Source of the DNA: Candidatus Amulumruptor caecigallinarius
GTDB lineage: Bacteria; Bacteroidota; Bacteroidia; Bacteroidales; Muribaculaceae
NCBI GenBank assembly: GCA_023665575.1
Contig: JAMPDQ010000011.1
Coordinates: 1 to 47,330, forward strand
Length of the DNA: 47,330 nt
Reading direction: 5' to 3'
Below, one piece after another: positions 8,350 through 18,620 of the stretch; positions within the stretch are counted from its first letter, which is position 1; the number at the start of each line of letters is the position of its first letter. The translations under genes were made by a program, and so were the position numbers. Below the pieces are notes generated by a model, which worked only from the letters and a program-made list of their open reading frames with translations, ran no database searches and had not been told where the DNA came from.

Positions 8350-11300
8350 ATGAACAAGTTTCTATTATGCCTTCTCACGGGAGCGACAGCCGCGGCTGCA
8401 TCATATGCAGCCGACACCCCGCGATGGCTGCGCAATCCGGCGATTTCTCCTGACGGAAGCACAATCGCCTTCACCTACAAGGGTGATATTTTCACAGTGC
8501 CGGCATCCGGCGGAAATGCCCGCCGGATCACTGCAAATTCCGCCTACGACACAACGCCCGTGTGGAGTCCGGATGGCAAAACGATTGTATTCGCAAGCGA
8601 CCGCGAAGGAAATTCCGACCTCTATGCAGTGGATGCAAGGGGGGGAACACCGCGAAGACTCACAACTTTCAGTGGTGCAGAATCTCCGCTTGCATTCACG
8701 GATGCCTCCACAGTGATTTTCTCAAGCTCCGACCTGACATCACAAAAAACATCGCGCCACCCCACAAGACTCACCCGCACCTATAGCGTGGATATCAACA
8801 CACCGGGATCCCGCCCGAGATTATTTGTCACACATCCAATGGGGGCAGCCTCAGTCAATAAGGAGGGGGATATCCTTTACCACGACAAAAAGGGGCTTGA
8901 AGATGCCTATCGCAAGCATGAACGCTCGTCAGGCACATCCGACATATGGATGATTAAGGATGGCAAACACAGCAAACTGACCACATTCAACGGACACGAC
9001 TTATATCCGGTTTGGAAAGGTGATGGTTCCGGATATTACTATGTAAGTGAAGAAGATGGCACACTCAATGTATATTCTGTATCAGCCGACGGCGTTAAAC
9101 GCCAAATCACCAAATTCGATAAACACCCTGTAAGAAGCCTTACTGTCTCCGACAACGGCACTCTTGCATTCTCATGGGATGGCGACCTGTATACAATCAG
9201 CAATGGTGGCGAACCCACAAAAGTGGATGTAAATATCAATGCAGACCTTTACGACACCGATTATGTGAAACGATACGTCAATTCAGGTGCCTCAGGAATG
9301 GCAGTATCGCCCGATGGGAAAGAGGTGGCCTTTGTGCTCCGCGGCGACATATATGTCACCGATACTGAATATTCTACCACACGCCGCATCACCGACACTC
9401 CGGCGCAAGAACGCGTGGTGGAATTCTCACCCGACGGGCGAACCCTTGTGTATGACTCCGACCGCGACGGCCAATGGCAACTCTTCACTGCAACCATCAG
9501 CAATCCGGCTGAAAAGAGATTTGCATATGCCACCGAAATTGAAGAAAAGATCCTTTACAAAGGCGACAAGACTGCGCAGCAGCCCTCTTTCAGCCCCGAC
9601 GGAAAAAAGGTGGCATTCCTTGAAGACCGCTGTTCACTCCGTGTGATAGACTTGAAAACAAAAAACGTGACCACCGCGCTTGAAGGCGATTTCAACTATT
9701 CATATGCCGATGGAGACATTCCATTCCAATGGAGTCCTGACAGCCGGTGGCTTATTACCACTTACCTTGGAAAAGGGGGCTGGAACAATCTCGACATCGC
9801 CGCTGCAAAGGCTGACGGCACAAAAGTGGTTGACCTCACCGAAAGCGGATATTCCGATGGCAACCCGAAGTGGGCTCTCGGCGGAAAAGCTGTCACCTAC
9901 GAGACAGGACGCTACGGCATGAAAAGCCATGGCTCATGGGGCAATCAATCAGACATTATGCTTATGGCACTCGATTCTGAAGCGTGGGACGATTTCAACG
10001 CCACTGAAGAGGAGGCAAAGATAAAAGAAGAGGCTCAAAAGCAGAAAGAAGAGAAAGAAGGCACCGATAAGAAAGATAAGAAAAAAGCGGATAAAAAAGA
10101 TAAAAAAGATATAAAGCCGTTAGAACCCGACTTTGCCAACCGGCGTCACCGCATGGCACGCCTCACCGGCAACAGCTCGCTTATTGGCGACTATATCCTT
10201 TCGCCCAAAGGCGACAAACTCTATTATGTGGCTTTCTCTACTGAGGGGGATGCCAATCTTTTTGAGCGTGATTTGAAAAATGAGGAGACAAAAGTTCTGG
10301 CACGCAAAGTGTCGGGTGGTCTCTCAACAGATTCAAAGACAGAAAATCTATTCGTACTCACCTCCGAAGGCATGAAAAAAGTGTCGCTCGACAAAGGCAC
10401 GGTGGACAATATAGATTTTGATGCCGATTACGACCGACATCCTTCGCTCGAGCGCGAATATATCTATGACCACATGCTTCGCCAGGTGGCCGACAAATTT
10501 TATGACAAGAATCTTCATGGTGTAGACTGGGAATATTATGGCAACCATTACCGCGAATTTCTCCCCCATATCAGCAACAACAATGATTTTGCCATCCTGC
10601 TTAGCGAGATATTGGGCGAATTGAATGCATCCCACACCGGCGGACGCTATCGTCCGGCATCCGGCTCTATGGCCACAGCTTCGCTCGCCGCATTCTTCGA
10701 CAATGATTATAAAGGCGATGGTCTGAAGGTGTCGGAAGTAATTGGAGGCTCACCTCTCTCTTCAAAAAAAGCTGATGTAAAGCCGGGCGACATCATCACA
10801 GCAATCGATGGCAAAGCGATAAAAGCGGGGCAAGATTATTTCCCGCTGTTTGCGGGAAAAGCGGGACGCAACACAATTCTGACAATAGAGCGTGCATCCG
10901 GCAAGAAAGACACAGTCAGCGTCAAGCCAGTGACCCAGGGAGAGCTTTCCGACCTTCTCTACAAGAGATGGGTGGAGCGCAACGAAGCTTTTGTTGACTC
11001 TATATCGGGGGGAAGAATAGCTTATGTGCATGTGCAGGGAATGGACTCTCCCAGCTTCAGCAGCGTGTATGACAGGCTGCTCGGGAAATATCGCAATTGC
11101 GAGGCTGCAATAGTCGACACCCGTTGGAATGGCGGAGGTTGGCTGCACAATGACCTGGCTGTGCTTCTGAGCGGAAAAGAATATGTGAGATTCACGCCTC
11201 AAGGAAAATATATTGGCTCGGAGCCCTTCTCGCAGTGGAGCAAGCCGAGTGTAATGCTCGTGAATGAAGGCAACTACAGCGATGCGCATGGTTCGCCTTA

Positions 11301-11556
11301 TACATACAAGACTCTTGAGATAGGGAAGCTTGTAGGAGCACCCGTGCCCGGCACAATGACAGCCGTGTGGTGGGAAACACAGATTGACCCCACTCTCATA
11401 TTTGGCATTCCACAAGTCACAAACGCCGATCTTAATGGCCACGCCCTCGAGAATGTCCAGCTAAATCCCGACATAACGGTCTATAACAATCCGGATGACG
11501 AGGAGCGGGGTTATGACGCCCAGCTCGAGGCAGCGGTGAAGGCTCTGCTCAAATAG
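8350..11556 (+). CDS. Secreted tricorn-like S41 family protease
   Basis: Large exported serine protease of the tricorn type, thought to trim peptides. A signal peptide of about 21 residues ends ASYA. Two beta-propeller regions follow, with repeated SPDG-type blades (ISPDGSTIAF, WSPDGKTIVF, FSPDGRTLVY, FSPDGKKVAF). A highly charged Lys/Glu segment lies at about residues 555-595. Then come the C1 domain, a PDZ domain (about 775-870) and the catalytic C2 domain. By alignment to the archaeal enzyme, the tetrad would be Ser761-His762 (NASHTGG), nucleophile Ser977 (NEGNYSDAHG) and Glu1034. All appear intact. Length (1068) is normal for the family. Confidence 0.9.
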   Translation: MNKFLLCLLTGATAAAASYAADTPRWLRNPAISPDGSTIAFTYKGDIFTVPASGGNARRITANSAYDTTPVWSPDGKTIVFASDREGNSDLYAVDARGGTPRRLTTFSGAESPLAFTDASTVIFSSSDLTSQKTSRHPTRLTRTYSVDINTPGSRPRLFVTHPMGAASVNKEGDILYHDKKGLEDAYRKHERSSGTSDIWMIKDGKHSKLTTFNGHDLYPVWKGDGSGYYYVSEEDGTLNVYSVSADGVKRQITKFDKHPVRSLTVSDNGTLAFSWDGDLYTISNGGEPTKVDVNINADLYDTDYVKRYVNSGASGMAVSPDGKEVAFVLRGDIYVTDTEYSTTRRITDTPAQERVVEFSPDGRTLVYDSDRDGQWQLFTATISNPAEKRFAYATEIEEKILYKGDKTAQQPSFSPDGKKVAFLEDRCSLRVIDLKTKNVTTALEGDFNYSYADGDIPFQWSPDSRWLITTYLGKGGWNNLDIAAAKADGTKVVDLTESGYSDGNPKWALGGKAVTYETGRYGMKSHGSWGNQSDIMLMALDSEAWDDFNATEEEAKIKEEAQKQKEEKEGTDKKDKKKADKKDKKDIKPLEPDFANRRHRMARLTGNSSLIGDYILSPKGDKLYYVAFSTEGDANLFERDLKNEETKVLARKVSGGLSTDSKTENLFVLTSEGMKKVSLDKGTVDNIDFDADYDRHPSLEREYIYDHMLRQVADKFYDKNLHGVDWEYYGNHYREFLPHISNNNDFAILLSEILGELNASHTGGRYRPASGSMATASLAAFFDNDYKGDGLKVSEVIGGSPLSSKKADVKPGDIITAIDGKAIKAGQDYFPLFAGKAGRNTILTIERASGKKDTVSVKPVTQGELSDLLYKRWVERNEAFVDSISGGRIAYVHVQGMDSPSFSSVYDRLLGKYRNCEAAIVDTRWNGGGWLHNDLAVLLSGKEYVRFTPQGKYIGSEPFSQWSKPSVMLVNEGNYSDAHGSPYTYKTLEIGKLVGAPVPGTMTAVWWETQIDPTLIFGIPQVTNADLNGHALENVQLNPDITVYNNPDDEERGYDAQLEAAVKALLK

Positions 11557-11608
11557 CCGGACTTTGAATTCCGGCAAGCAGCGATGTGCCGCCGGCGACA
11601 CACATAAC

Positions 11609-11658
11609 AAACCCGTTTCATGGATGCCCGCATCAGGCGACATCGATGAAACGGGTTT
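11609..11658. terminator. Bidirectional terminator between convergent genes
   Basis: A 13-base perfect inverted repeat (AAACCCGTTTCAT at 11609-11621 with its complement at 11646-11658) lies between the convergent protease and secreted-protein genes, with TATTTG after the right arm. Confidence 0.7.
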
Positions 11659-11665
11659 ATTTGAT

Positions 11666-12373
11666 TCATAGAGCTGCAACCCGGTCAGACACACCGGGCT
11701 CGACCGACAGCATCAATATATATCTGCCATCGCCGTTTTCTCCGGTGCGATCATCAAGCAGTCTCACATTCACATTGTTTCCCAAATAATTTCCAATCAC
11801 TTCATAGAGATCTTGCGAGTAGATGTTTTCACCGGCTTCCACCCCCAAATCGGCAATCTCCTGCAGCAAACATCCGCTGAAGCGAGACTGAAGGAGATTT
11901 GCCTTCTCTTTTGACAGGTCATCATATGGAAAAAGGAAAAAGAAGCAGAAGTCCACGGCGGCCTTATCGTCATATCTTGCCATTGCCATTACATCGGGCT
12001 GCTGTCCGCAATAATTCACAATGTAGCCATCGGCATTTTCCAGCCAAAGCCCGTCATCATCTTCAGTAGGGACAACATTAAGCAGCCTTCCAGTTTCGGA
12101 GAGGCATTCCTCCTTGCTCCCGGATGCATCAACAACACCATACACCTTTGTCATCATGTCAGCAGCGGTGAGAGTCACCGGTTGAACGGAAACTGTGGAA
12201 ATCCCGGAATCGGCCACCGGCGCGGTGGCGGATGTATCATGCTTCAGCAATTCCGATTCAGCCAACAATGCAGACACCTCTTCAACGCTCATATCCGAGA
12301 ATCTCGCTGCCGACACCCCGTTGACACAAACTGCGGTAATGGCGATTATTGCTGCAATGGTAAAGTGCTTCAT
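11666..12373 (-). CDS. Secreted protein of unknown function
   Basis: Not recognised with confidence. The 235-residue product starts with a clear Sec signal peptide (MKHFTIAAIIAITAVCVNG, cut near VSA-A). The mature part is acidic, with one paired-aromatic stretch (VDFCFFFLFPYDDL), and ends in a predicted strand (GRYILMLSVEP). The size and the central pattern are loosely like the small Bacteroidota DUF4252 proteins, but I cannot show membership. Probably periplasmic. It sits alone between the tricorn-like protease (convergent) and secDF, and no -7 box is visible upstream. Confidence 0.75.
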   Translation of the reverse strand: MKHFTIAAIIAITAVCVNGVSAARFSDMSVEEVSALLAESELLKHDTSATAPVADSGISTVSVQPVTLTAADMMTKVYGVVDASGSKEECLSETGRLLNVVPTEDDDGLWLENADGYIVNYCGQQPDVMAMARYDDKAAVDFCFFFLFPYDDLSKEKANLLQSRFSGCLLQEIADLGVEAGENIYSQDLYEVIGNYLGNNVNVRLLDDRTGENGDGRYILMLSVEPGVSDRVAAL

Positions 12374-12458
12374 GGACTTGTAGTGTTAAAAATTCCGCGT
12401 AGGGAATCATCTTTTATTACATAACCATCTATGGATAAAAAAGGTTCAAATAAAAAGT

Positions 12459-12490
12459 CGGGGGTGAATTCCTTGTGGAACTCACCCCCG
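12459..12490 (-). terminator. Intrinsic terminator after secDF
   Basis: CGGGGGTGA (12459-12467) pairs with TCACCCCCG (12482-12490), extended inward by TTCC/GGAA around a TTGT loop. Read on the minus strand it is followed by CTTTTTA, a proper terminator for secDF. Confidence 0.85.
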
Positions 12491-12513
12491 GCTATCATGA
12501 TATTTCAACTCTT

Positions 12514-15489
12514 TTACTTGAAACGGCGGTTGCCCTCAAGCACAGGTTTGCCTTCTGCGGCAGCAGCCGCATTTTTCTTGTCATTGCTCTTCCTAATGAT
12601 ATTGTATGCAATCGGAGCAGCGCAATAGAGCGAGCAGAATGTTCCGACAATCACACCAAATATCATTGCGAATGTAAACGAACGAATTGTATCGCCACCG
12701 AGGAAGAAGATACAGAGAAGCACAAGCAGGGTTGAGAACGAGGTCATAACCGTACGGCTCAAAGTTGTGTTGAGCGACTTGTTGAATGTTATGAATCTGT
12801 CTTCTTTCGGATATTCCTTCATCATCTCACGCACGCGGTCGAACACCACCACCGTATCATTAATCTGATAACCGATTATTGTCAGCACGGCAGCGATAAA
12901 CGACTGGTCAATTTCCATTGAGAATGGCAGGAAGCCCCAGCAGATGGAGTAGAAACCAATGATAAGGAATGCGGTGAGGCCGACAGCGGCAAGCGCACCG
13001 ATAGAGAAGGCGATGTTGCGGAAACGAAGCAGGATATAGAGGAACATGCACACGAGTGCGATGCTCACAGCCCAATAGGCGTCGCGCTTCATGTCATCAG
13101 CCACAGACGGGCCCACTTTCTGAATTGAGATGATGCCATGGCTCTCATCCGACACAGCGAACGCATTAATGTCCATTTTCTTGCCATTTGCAGTCAGCTC
13201 CTTCTCAAGTCCCTTGTAGAGCAGCTCGGCGATTTCATTTTCAACACCATCGCTTTCCTCATTAATCTTATAATTCGTGGAGATTCTGAGTTTCGAGGGG
13301 TTGTCGATATTGATTACCTGCACAGAGACTGTGGGGTCGTTGGCAGTGGTCTGGAACAGCTTTGTGAGATTATCCTGAACCGCCTGGCGATCGACATCCT
13401 TTTCAAATTGCACCACATAGTTGCGGCCGCCCGAGAAGTCGATACCCTGGTTCATTCCGCGGATAGCGAGCGACGCTATACCCACAACAATCAGAGCAAT
13501 CCACACCACGGATGCTGTTTTCCACTGGCCAAGGAAATTGATTTTCGGATTGGTGAGGAAATTGCGGCTCATGGCAGTGGCAAATGTCATGCCTGAGTTG
13601 CGGCCATTCTTGGTGATAAGGTCAAACGCAATGCGTGTAAGGAACACCGCTGTGAAAAACGAGCAGACAAGACCGATAATCAGTGTTGTAGCAAAACCCT
13701 TGATGGGACCCGAACCAAATAACAGCAGAATCACACCGGTGATGATAGATGTGAGGTTAGAGTCGAAGATGGCCGAGAAAGCATTGCTGTAACCTTCGGA
13801 TATAGCCTGACGCAACTTCTTGCCATTTTTCAACTCCTCCTTGGTGCGCTCGAAGATAAGCACATTTGCATCGACTGCCATACCAAGCGCGAGCACAATA
13901 CCGGCGATACCGGAGAGTGTAAGCACAGCCTGCAGAGAAGCGAGGATACCGAGGGTGAAATAGAGGTTGAGGATAAGCCCCACATTGGCCACAAGGCCGG
14001 GAATCCACCCATAATATGCCACCATGAGAATCATCAGCAGGAAGATAGCCACAATAAATGAGATGAAGCCCATTTCAATGGCTTCGGCGCCGAGGCTCGG
14101 GCCGATAACGTTGTTGCTGACAACATTCACTTTAGCCGACATCTTGCCCGACTTCAGCACGTTTGCAAGGTCGTTGGCCTCTTCAGGAGTGAAATTACCG
14201 GTGATTTGCGAGCTGCCGCCGGTGATTTCATTATTGACATTGGGGAATGAATATACATTGTTATCGAGCACAATGGCGATAGAACGTCCGATGTTGTTGC
14301 GTGTGATGGTTGCCCATTCCTGGGCGCCGCGGTCGTTCATCTTCATATTGACCATATTTCCCTGAAGGTTGTCAAACTCAGAGGTGGCCGAAGTAACTGC
14401 ATCACCTTCGAGAGCAGCATCACCCTTGAGAGCCACAAGCTGCCAATAAGATGTTGTGCGGTCTTCGCCGTTGGCCTTCTTCACCACGTTGCCCTTCTCA
14501 TCGGTCACGGGGATTTCAGTGGGTTTCACCGACCACATAAGAGTGAGATCAGAGGGGAGCACACGCTTTGCGAGGTCAGATTGGAAGATTGAATCCACGA
14601 GGTTGCGGTTGGAGGATGTCACCATTCCGACAACGGGGCTTCCCTGACGACCCGCACCGCCGAGCATCGCCATCACGTTGAGATGATTCACAGAATCCTG
14701 CCGGGCATACTGTTGTGCGAAATTATTAAGGTCGTTGGCAATTTCATTATAATTGTACACCTCATAGAATTCAAGATTCGCACTTGATTTCAAGAGGTCA
14801 GTGACGCGCTCAGGCTCCTTCACGCCGGGGAGCTCAAGAAGAATCTGTCCGCTCTTGTCTTGAAGCTTCTGGATATTCGGGGCAACGACTCCAAATTGGT
14901 CGATACGCGTGCGGAAGATATTGAAGGCGGCGTCCACCTGGCTGTTTACCTGCTTATTGAGAGCATCTATCACTTCGGCGTTAGAGGCGTTGCTCTTGAG
15001 AGTGCCCATGAATTCCCCTTCACGGATGAAGAGGCCTGACATTTGGCCTTCCTGAAAGTTGGCGCCCACCTTTGCGATAAAATCGGCATCGCCCGATTTC
15101 GCGCCATCGGCTTCAGCCTTCTTAATGGCATCGTTGATTTTTGCGAGTTGTGCATCGCCTGATGCATACTGGCGCAAAATGTCGGGCACCGAGATTTCCA
15201 GCACCACATTCATTCCGCCCTTAAGGTCAAGACCTAAACCCACTTCCATCTTGCGCACCTGGTTGTAGGTGTACCACAGATAGACTTTCTCCTTGTCGAT
15301 TGAATCGTTGAATTGCTTCAGACTCTGTTTGTAAGCATCATTTGTTTCATCAGAGGTTTTCGACATTTTGGCTGCATACTCCTTTGCTTTGTTCTCATAG
15401 TGGGATGTCACAAATGAGAAAGAGATATAAAAGCCGCAAATCAAAACCAACAGAATCGCAATGGTGCTGATAAACCCTTTGTTCTGCAT
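12514..15489 (-). CDS. secDF: SecDF fused protein translocase subunit
   Basis: Proton-driven accessory subunit of the Sec translocon that pulls exported proteins across the inner membrane. SecD and SecF are joined in one 991-residue chain, as is usual in Bacteroidota. There is an N-terminal membrane helix (about 8-29), then the SecD motif GLGLDLKGGM, a periplasmic domain, and the SecD membrane block with VDANVLIFERTKEEL. SecF begins near residue 670-680 with NQGIDFSGG and ends with its own membrane block (GYQINDTVVVFDRVREM). Transcribed alone from a divergent promoter region shared with the Ig-like lipoprotein gene. Confidence 0.96.
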   Translation of the reverse strand: MQNKGFISTIAILLVLICGFYISFSFVTSHYENKAKEYAAKMSKTSDETNDAYKQSLKQFNDSIDKEKVYLWYTYNQVRKMEVGLGLDLKGGMNVVLEISVPDILRQYASGDAQLAKINDAIKKAEADGAKSGDADFIAKVGANFQEGQMSGLFIREGEFMGTLKSNASNAEVIDALNKQVNSQVDAAFNIFRTRIDQFGVVAPNIQKLQDKSGQILLELPGVKEPERVTDLLKSSANLEFYEVYNYNEIANDLNNFAQQYARQDSVNHLNVMAMLGGAGRQGSPVVGMVTSSNRNLVDSIFQSDLAKRVLPSDLTLMWSVKPTEIPVTDEKGNVVKKANGEDRTTSYWQLVALKGDAALEGDAVTSATSEFDNLQGNMVNMKMNDRGAQEWATITRNNIGRSIAIVLDNNVYSFPNVNNEITGGSSQITGNFTPEEANDLANVLKSGKMSAKVNVVSNNVIGPSLGAEAIEMGFISFIVAIFLLMILMVAYYGWIPGLVANVGLILNLYFTLGILASLQAVLTLSGIAGIVLALGMAVDANVLIFERTKEELKNGKKLRQAISEGYSNAFSAIFDSNLTSIITGVILLLFGSGPIKGFATTLIIGLVCSFFTAVFLTRIAFDLITKNGRNSGMTFATAMSRNFLTNPKINFLGQWKTASVVWIALIVVGIASLAIRGMNQGIDFSGGRNYVVQFEKDVDRQAVQDNLTKLFQTTANDPTVSVQVINIDNPSKLRISTNYKINEESDGVENEIAELLYKGLEKELTANGKKMDINAFAVSDESHGIISIQKVGPSVADDMKRDAYWAVSIALVCMFLYILLRFRNIAFSIGALAAVGLTAFLIIGFYSICWGFLPFSMEIDQSFIAAVLTIIGYQINDTVVVFDRVREMMKEYPKEDRFITFNKSLNTTLSRTVMTSFSTLLVLLCIFFLGGDTIRSFTFAMIFGVIVGTFCSLYCAAPIAYNIIRKSNDKKNAAAAAEGKPVLEGNRRFK

Positions 15490-15612
15490 TTCGTTTTGTT
15501 GTTATTTAGAATTTTATTATTTACTGAATTCACACTGAATGCGGAATATTTGCATTTAGCTGTCCGCAACGAAAGGCCTCGTCCCCATGCAAGGCGACAA
15601 TCATTCAGCTTG

Positions 15613-15620
15613 CAAATATA
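15613..15620 (-). promoter_or_regulatory. Promoter -7 box for secDF
   Basis: On the minus strand the box reads TATATTTG, about 125 bases before the secDF ATG. No clear TTTG was found at -33. Confidence 0.5.
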
Positions 15621-15696
15621 CCTCTTTTTTTTGATGTATCTATACATAACCGGCATAAATTTGGCTAATTTCTCTTAATTTCTGAAGATTTTTATA

Positions 15697-15704
15697 TATT
15701 TTTG
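15697..15704 (+). promoter_or_regulatory. Promoter -7 box for the Ig-like lipoprotein
   Basis: TATTTTTG fits TAnnTTTG. It overlaps the possible TTG start at 15702, which argues that translation starts downstream at GTG 15744. Confidence 0.45.
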
Positions 15705-15743
15705 ATGTTTCAAGAGTATGTTTCAAAAAATATTTTTACATAC

Positions 15744-17717
15744 GTGAAGAAGACACCAACAAAGATTTTATCATTTTTGCTTCCCGGGGTCGCTTTGCTC
15801 ACCGGTGCGTGCGCCAACATGGGCATCCCCTCGGGCGGCCCGCGCGATGAGGAGCCACCGGTGCTTGTCAGCGCCACCCCCCCTATGGGGGCTGTAAACG
15901 TGAAGAGCAAAAGAATCACTCTCACATTCAACGAATACATCAATCTTAAGGATGCATTCCAGAAAGTTGTGACATCACCCCCCACCGGGGCTGCGCCCAA
16001 GATTTCGTTTCTCGGGAAGAGAGTGTTTCTCGACTTCGATTCGCTCGCACCCAACACCACCTATACGATTGACTTTGCCGATGCGATTGAAGATAATAAT
16101 GAAAGCAATCCGCTGCAGGGATTCGCCTATACATTTTCCACCGGCGACCATATCGACACCCTCCGGATTGCGGGACGCGTGCTCTCCGCACGCAATCTGG
16201 AGCCACAACAGGGAATGATTGTAGGTGTTCATGCCAATCTCAATGATTCGGCATTCTCCACAATTCCATTGCTGAGGATGGCAAAAACCGACGACCGCGG
16301 GCAATTCAACATTCGGGGGCTTGCTCCCGGAAAATATCGTGTATTCGCACTTGACGACCGCGACAACGACTATAAATATTCATCGCCCGAGGAGGATATT
16401 GCCTTCTATGATGTCATAGTGTCGCCCACTGCGCGAAATATCTCAACAACCGACACTCTCTATAACTCCGCAACCGGAAAAATAGACACAATCTCCGAAA
16501 GAATCCGCACACAATATCTTCCCAACGACATTTTGCTCCGCTCATTCAATTCAGAAAAGCGACAGCAGTATCTTGTGAAGGCAGAACGTCCCGACTCTTC
16601 AAAAGTATTCTTTAAATTCAACACCCGCACAACGCAGCTCCCGAAGTTGCAGCCAATCGGCTTTCCCCCATCCGTATCCATGGGAGTTGTTGAGACACGC
16701 CCCGGGCTCGATTCAATTATCTGCTGGCTTCCGCCGGCACTCGTCTCAACTGATTCGCTTCAGGTGGCAGCCACCTACGAGCGCACCGACTCGACAGGCA
16801 GGCTGAGTCTTTTCACCGACACACTGCGGCTGTTCTACAAGAGAGAACCTGTAAAGAAAAAACAGGGAAAAAGAGTGCGCCGGCTCACTGCCGCAGATTC
16901 CATAGCACGAATAACATCCGCGCTTCATGTAACATCTTCCAACACACAAGAGGTGAATCTCCCGGTATATCTGGAATCCTCCACACCAGTGAAAACATTC
17001 AGAAGAGAGATGGTGCATCTGTTGCAACTTGAAGATTCCGTGTATAGAAAAGTTTCGAGCGAGCCGGTTATAGAGCACATTGACTCTCTTTCACCGCGGC
17101 ATTTCAAGATTACATATCCGTGGAAATACGGGGGCAAATACCGTCTGGAGGTAGACTCGCTGGCTTTCATCGACATCTACGACAAACCCTCATTGCCGTT
17201 GACACACGATTTTAATGTAAAAGAAGAGAAGGAATATTGCTCAATTACATTCAACATTTTCGGGCTTTCTCCCGGCATGCCGGCGTTTGTAGAGCTTCTC
17301 AACAACGGAGACGCTGTTGTGGCCACCGCCGAAGTCAAGAACAGCAGGGCCTATTTTCCATTTCTGGCTCCCGGACGCTACTATGCGCGGATAATCGAAG
17401 ACAATAACGGCAACGGCACATACGACACAGGCGACTACGATAAGGGGGTTCAACCCGAACTTGCATATTATTATCCCAAGGCTTTCAATTTAAAGAAAAA
17501 CTGGGATAAACAAGAGAACTGGAATGTGTTTGACATCGCAGTAGACATGATGAAGCCTGCGGCAGTGACACGCAACAAGCCGGCAACCAGGAAACGCTCA
17601 GCAAACAACGACAACGACACCCTTGAGGAAGATGAAGACGAGCTGTTTGATCCGACACGCAATCCGTTTGACCCCAACGACCGCGGACGCCGGCGCACCA
17701 CAGTGGGCAGCTATTGA
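15744..17717 (+). CDS. Ig-like domain lipoprotein
   Basis: Probably an outer-membrane or periplasmic lipoprotein. From GTG 15744 the product is 657 residues and begins as a normal lipoprotein signal (KKTP, a hydrophobic core, lipobox LTGAC). The upstream TTG 15702 or ATG 15705 would overlap a promoter-like box and add 13-14 atypical residues. After the Cys comes an SbsA-type Ig-like domain (PPVLVSATPP, ITLTFNEYI, YTFSTGD), then a carboxypeptidase-regulatory-like region (GQFNIRGLAPGKYRVFALDD), and a second such motif near the end (FPFLAPGRYYARIIEDNNGNG). This architecture is common in Bacteroidota and its function is unknown. The C-terminus is acidic and then Arg-rich. Confidence 0.82.
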   Translation: MKKTPTKILSFLLPGVALLTGACANMGIPSGGPRDEEPPVLVSATPPMGAVNVKSKRITLTFNEYINLKDAFQKVVTSPPTGAAPKISFLGKRVFLDFDSLAPNTTYTIDFADAIEDNNESNPLQGFAYTFSTGDHIDTLRIAGRVLSARNLEPQQGMIVGVHANLNDSAFSTIPLLRMAKTDDRGQFNIRGLAPGKYRVFALDDRDNDYKYSSPEEDIAFYDVIVSPTARNISTTDTLYNSATGKIDTISERIRTQYLPNDILLRSFNSEKRQQYLVKAERPDSSKVFFKFNTRTTQLPKLQPIGFPPSVSMGVVETRPGLDSIICWLPPALVSTDSLQVAATYERTDSTGRLSLFTDTLRLFYKREPVKKKQGKRVRRLTAADSIARITSALHVTSSNTQEVNLPVYLESSTPVKTFRREMVHLLQLEDSVYRKVSSEPVIEHIDSLSPRHFKITYPWKYGGKYRLEVDSLAFIDIYDKPSLPLTHDFNVKEEKEYCSITFNIFGLSPGMPAFVELLNNGDAVVATAEVKNSRAYFPFLAPGRYYARIIEDNNGNGTYDTGDYDKGVQPELAYYYPKAFNLKKNWDKQENWNVFDIAVDMMKPAAVTRNKPATRKRSANNDNDTLEEDEDELFDPTRNPFDPNDRGRRRTTVGSY

Positions 17718-17781
17718 TAAAAGCCGGGAAGATGTTGATGGAAGACACAAAAAGCACAAGATAAAATCAAATCAAAAAGAC

Positions 17782-17815
17782 AGCCACCCGACTTCCATAT
17801 GGAGGTCGGGTGGCT
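17782..17815. terminator. Bidirectional terminator
   Basis: AGCCACCCGAC (17782-17792) pairs with GTCGGGTGGCT (17805-17815) around a 12-base centre that extends the stem. T runs follow on both strands, so it serves both the Ig-like lipoprotein and sdhB, which converge here. Confidence 0.88.
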
Positions 17816-17849
17816 TTTTAATTGCCGCGGAGCAAAGCTCCGGTATGCA

Positions 17850-18617
17850 TTACTTCTTACAAGTAGCAGCGATGAATTCGCGGTTCATGCGGGCAATATT
17901 CGCCAGCTTGATATTCTTCGGGCATTCAGCAGAGCAAGCGCCGGTGTTGGTGCAGTTGCCGAATCCGAGTTCGTCCATTTTCTTCACCATAGCGAGCGCG
18001 CGTCGGTCTCTCTCAATTGCACCCTGGGGGAGGCGTGAAAGCTGGCTGATTTTGGCAGATACAAACAGCATTGCCGAGCCATTTTTGCACGCGGCCACGC
18101 AGGCGCCGCAACCGATGCAGCTTGCAGAATCCATAGCCTCGTCGGCCTGCACTTTAGAGATTGGGAGACTGTTGGCATCCTGTGCGCCGCCACAATTGAA
18201 CGACACATAACCGCCGGCCTGCTGGATTTTATCAAAGGCATTGCGGTCTACCATCAGATCCTTAATCACTGGGAAGGCGGCAGAACGCCAGGGCTCCACA
18301 GTGATTGTTTCTCCGTTTTTGAAACGACGCATATAGAGCTGGCAAGTAGTTGCACCTGTAGCCGGGCCGTGGGGGTGGCCATTGATATAAAGGGAGCACA
18401 TTCCGCAGATACCTTCGCGGCAATCGTGATCAAACACAACTGGCTCCTCCCCTTTCTCCACGAGGCCTTCGTTAAGGATGTCGAGAGTCTCGAGGAAAGA
18501 TGTGTCGGGCGTGGTCTCGACTCCTTCATAAGGCACAAATTCGCCCTTCGCCTTAGGGCCTGCCTGACGCCAGATCCTAAGATTGACTTTCATTATATTT
18601 TCTTCCATAGTTGACAT
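17850..18617 (-). CDS. sdhB: Succinate dehydrogenase/fumarate reductase iron-sulfur subunit
   Basis: Electron-transfer subunit between the flavoprotein and the membrane cytochrome b. The 255 residues hold three cluster sites: a [2Fe-2S] site with Cys66, Cys71, Cys74 and Cys92, a 4Fe motif [12 protein letters not shown], and the last motif [13 protein letters not shown]. The gene lies three bases after the flavoprotein stop, so the two are probably translated together. In anaerobic Bacteroidales this complex works mainly as a fumarate reductase, hence the alternative name frdB. The start may also be at one of two in-frame ATGs a few codons downstream. Confidence 0.94.
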   Translation of the reverse strand: MSTMEENIMKVNLRIWRQAGPKAKGEFVPYEGVETTPDTSFLETLDILNEGLVEKGEEPVVFDHDCREGICGMCSLYINGHPHGPATGATTCQLYMRRFKNGETITVEPWRSAAFPVIKDLMVDRNAFDKIQQAGGYVSFNCGGAQDANSLPISKVQADEAMDSASCIGCGACVAACKNGSAMLFVSAKISQLSRLPQGAIERDRRALAMVKKMDELGFGNCTNTGACSAECPKNIKLANIARMNREFIAATCKK

Positions 18618-18620
18618 ATT

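Noticed and set aside
15702-15743. TTG/ATG start for the Ig-like lipoprotein
   Set aside because: It overlaps a promoter-like box and would place extra polar residues before a normal lipoprotein signal; GTG 15744 fits better.
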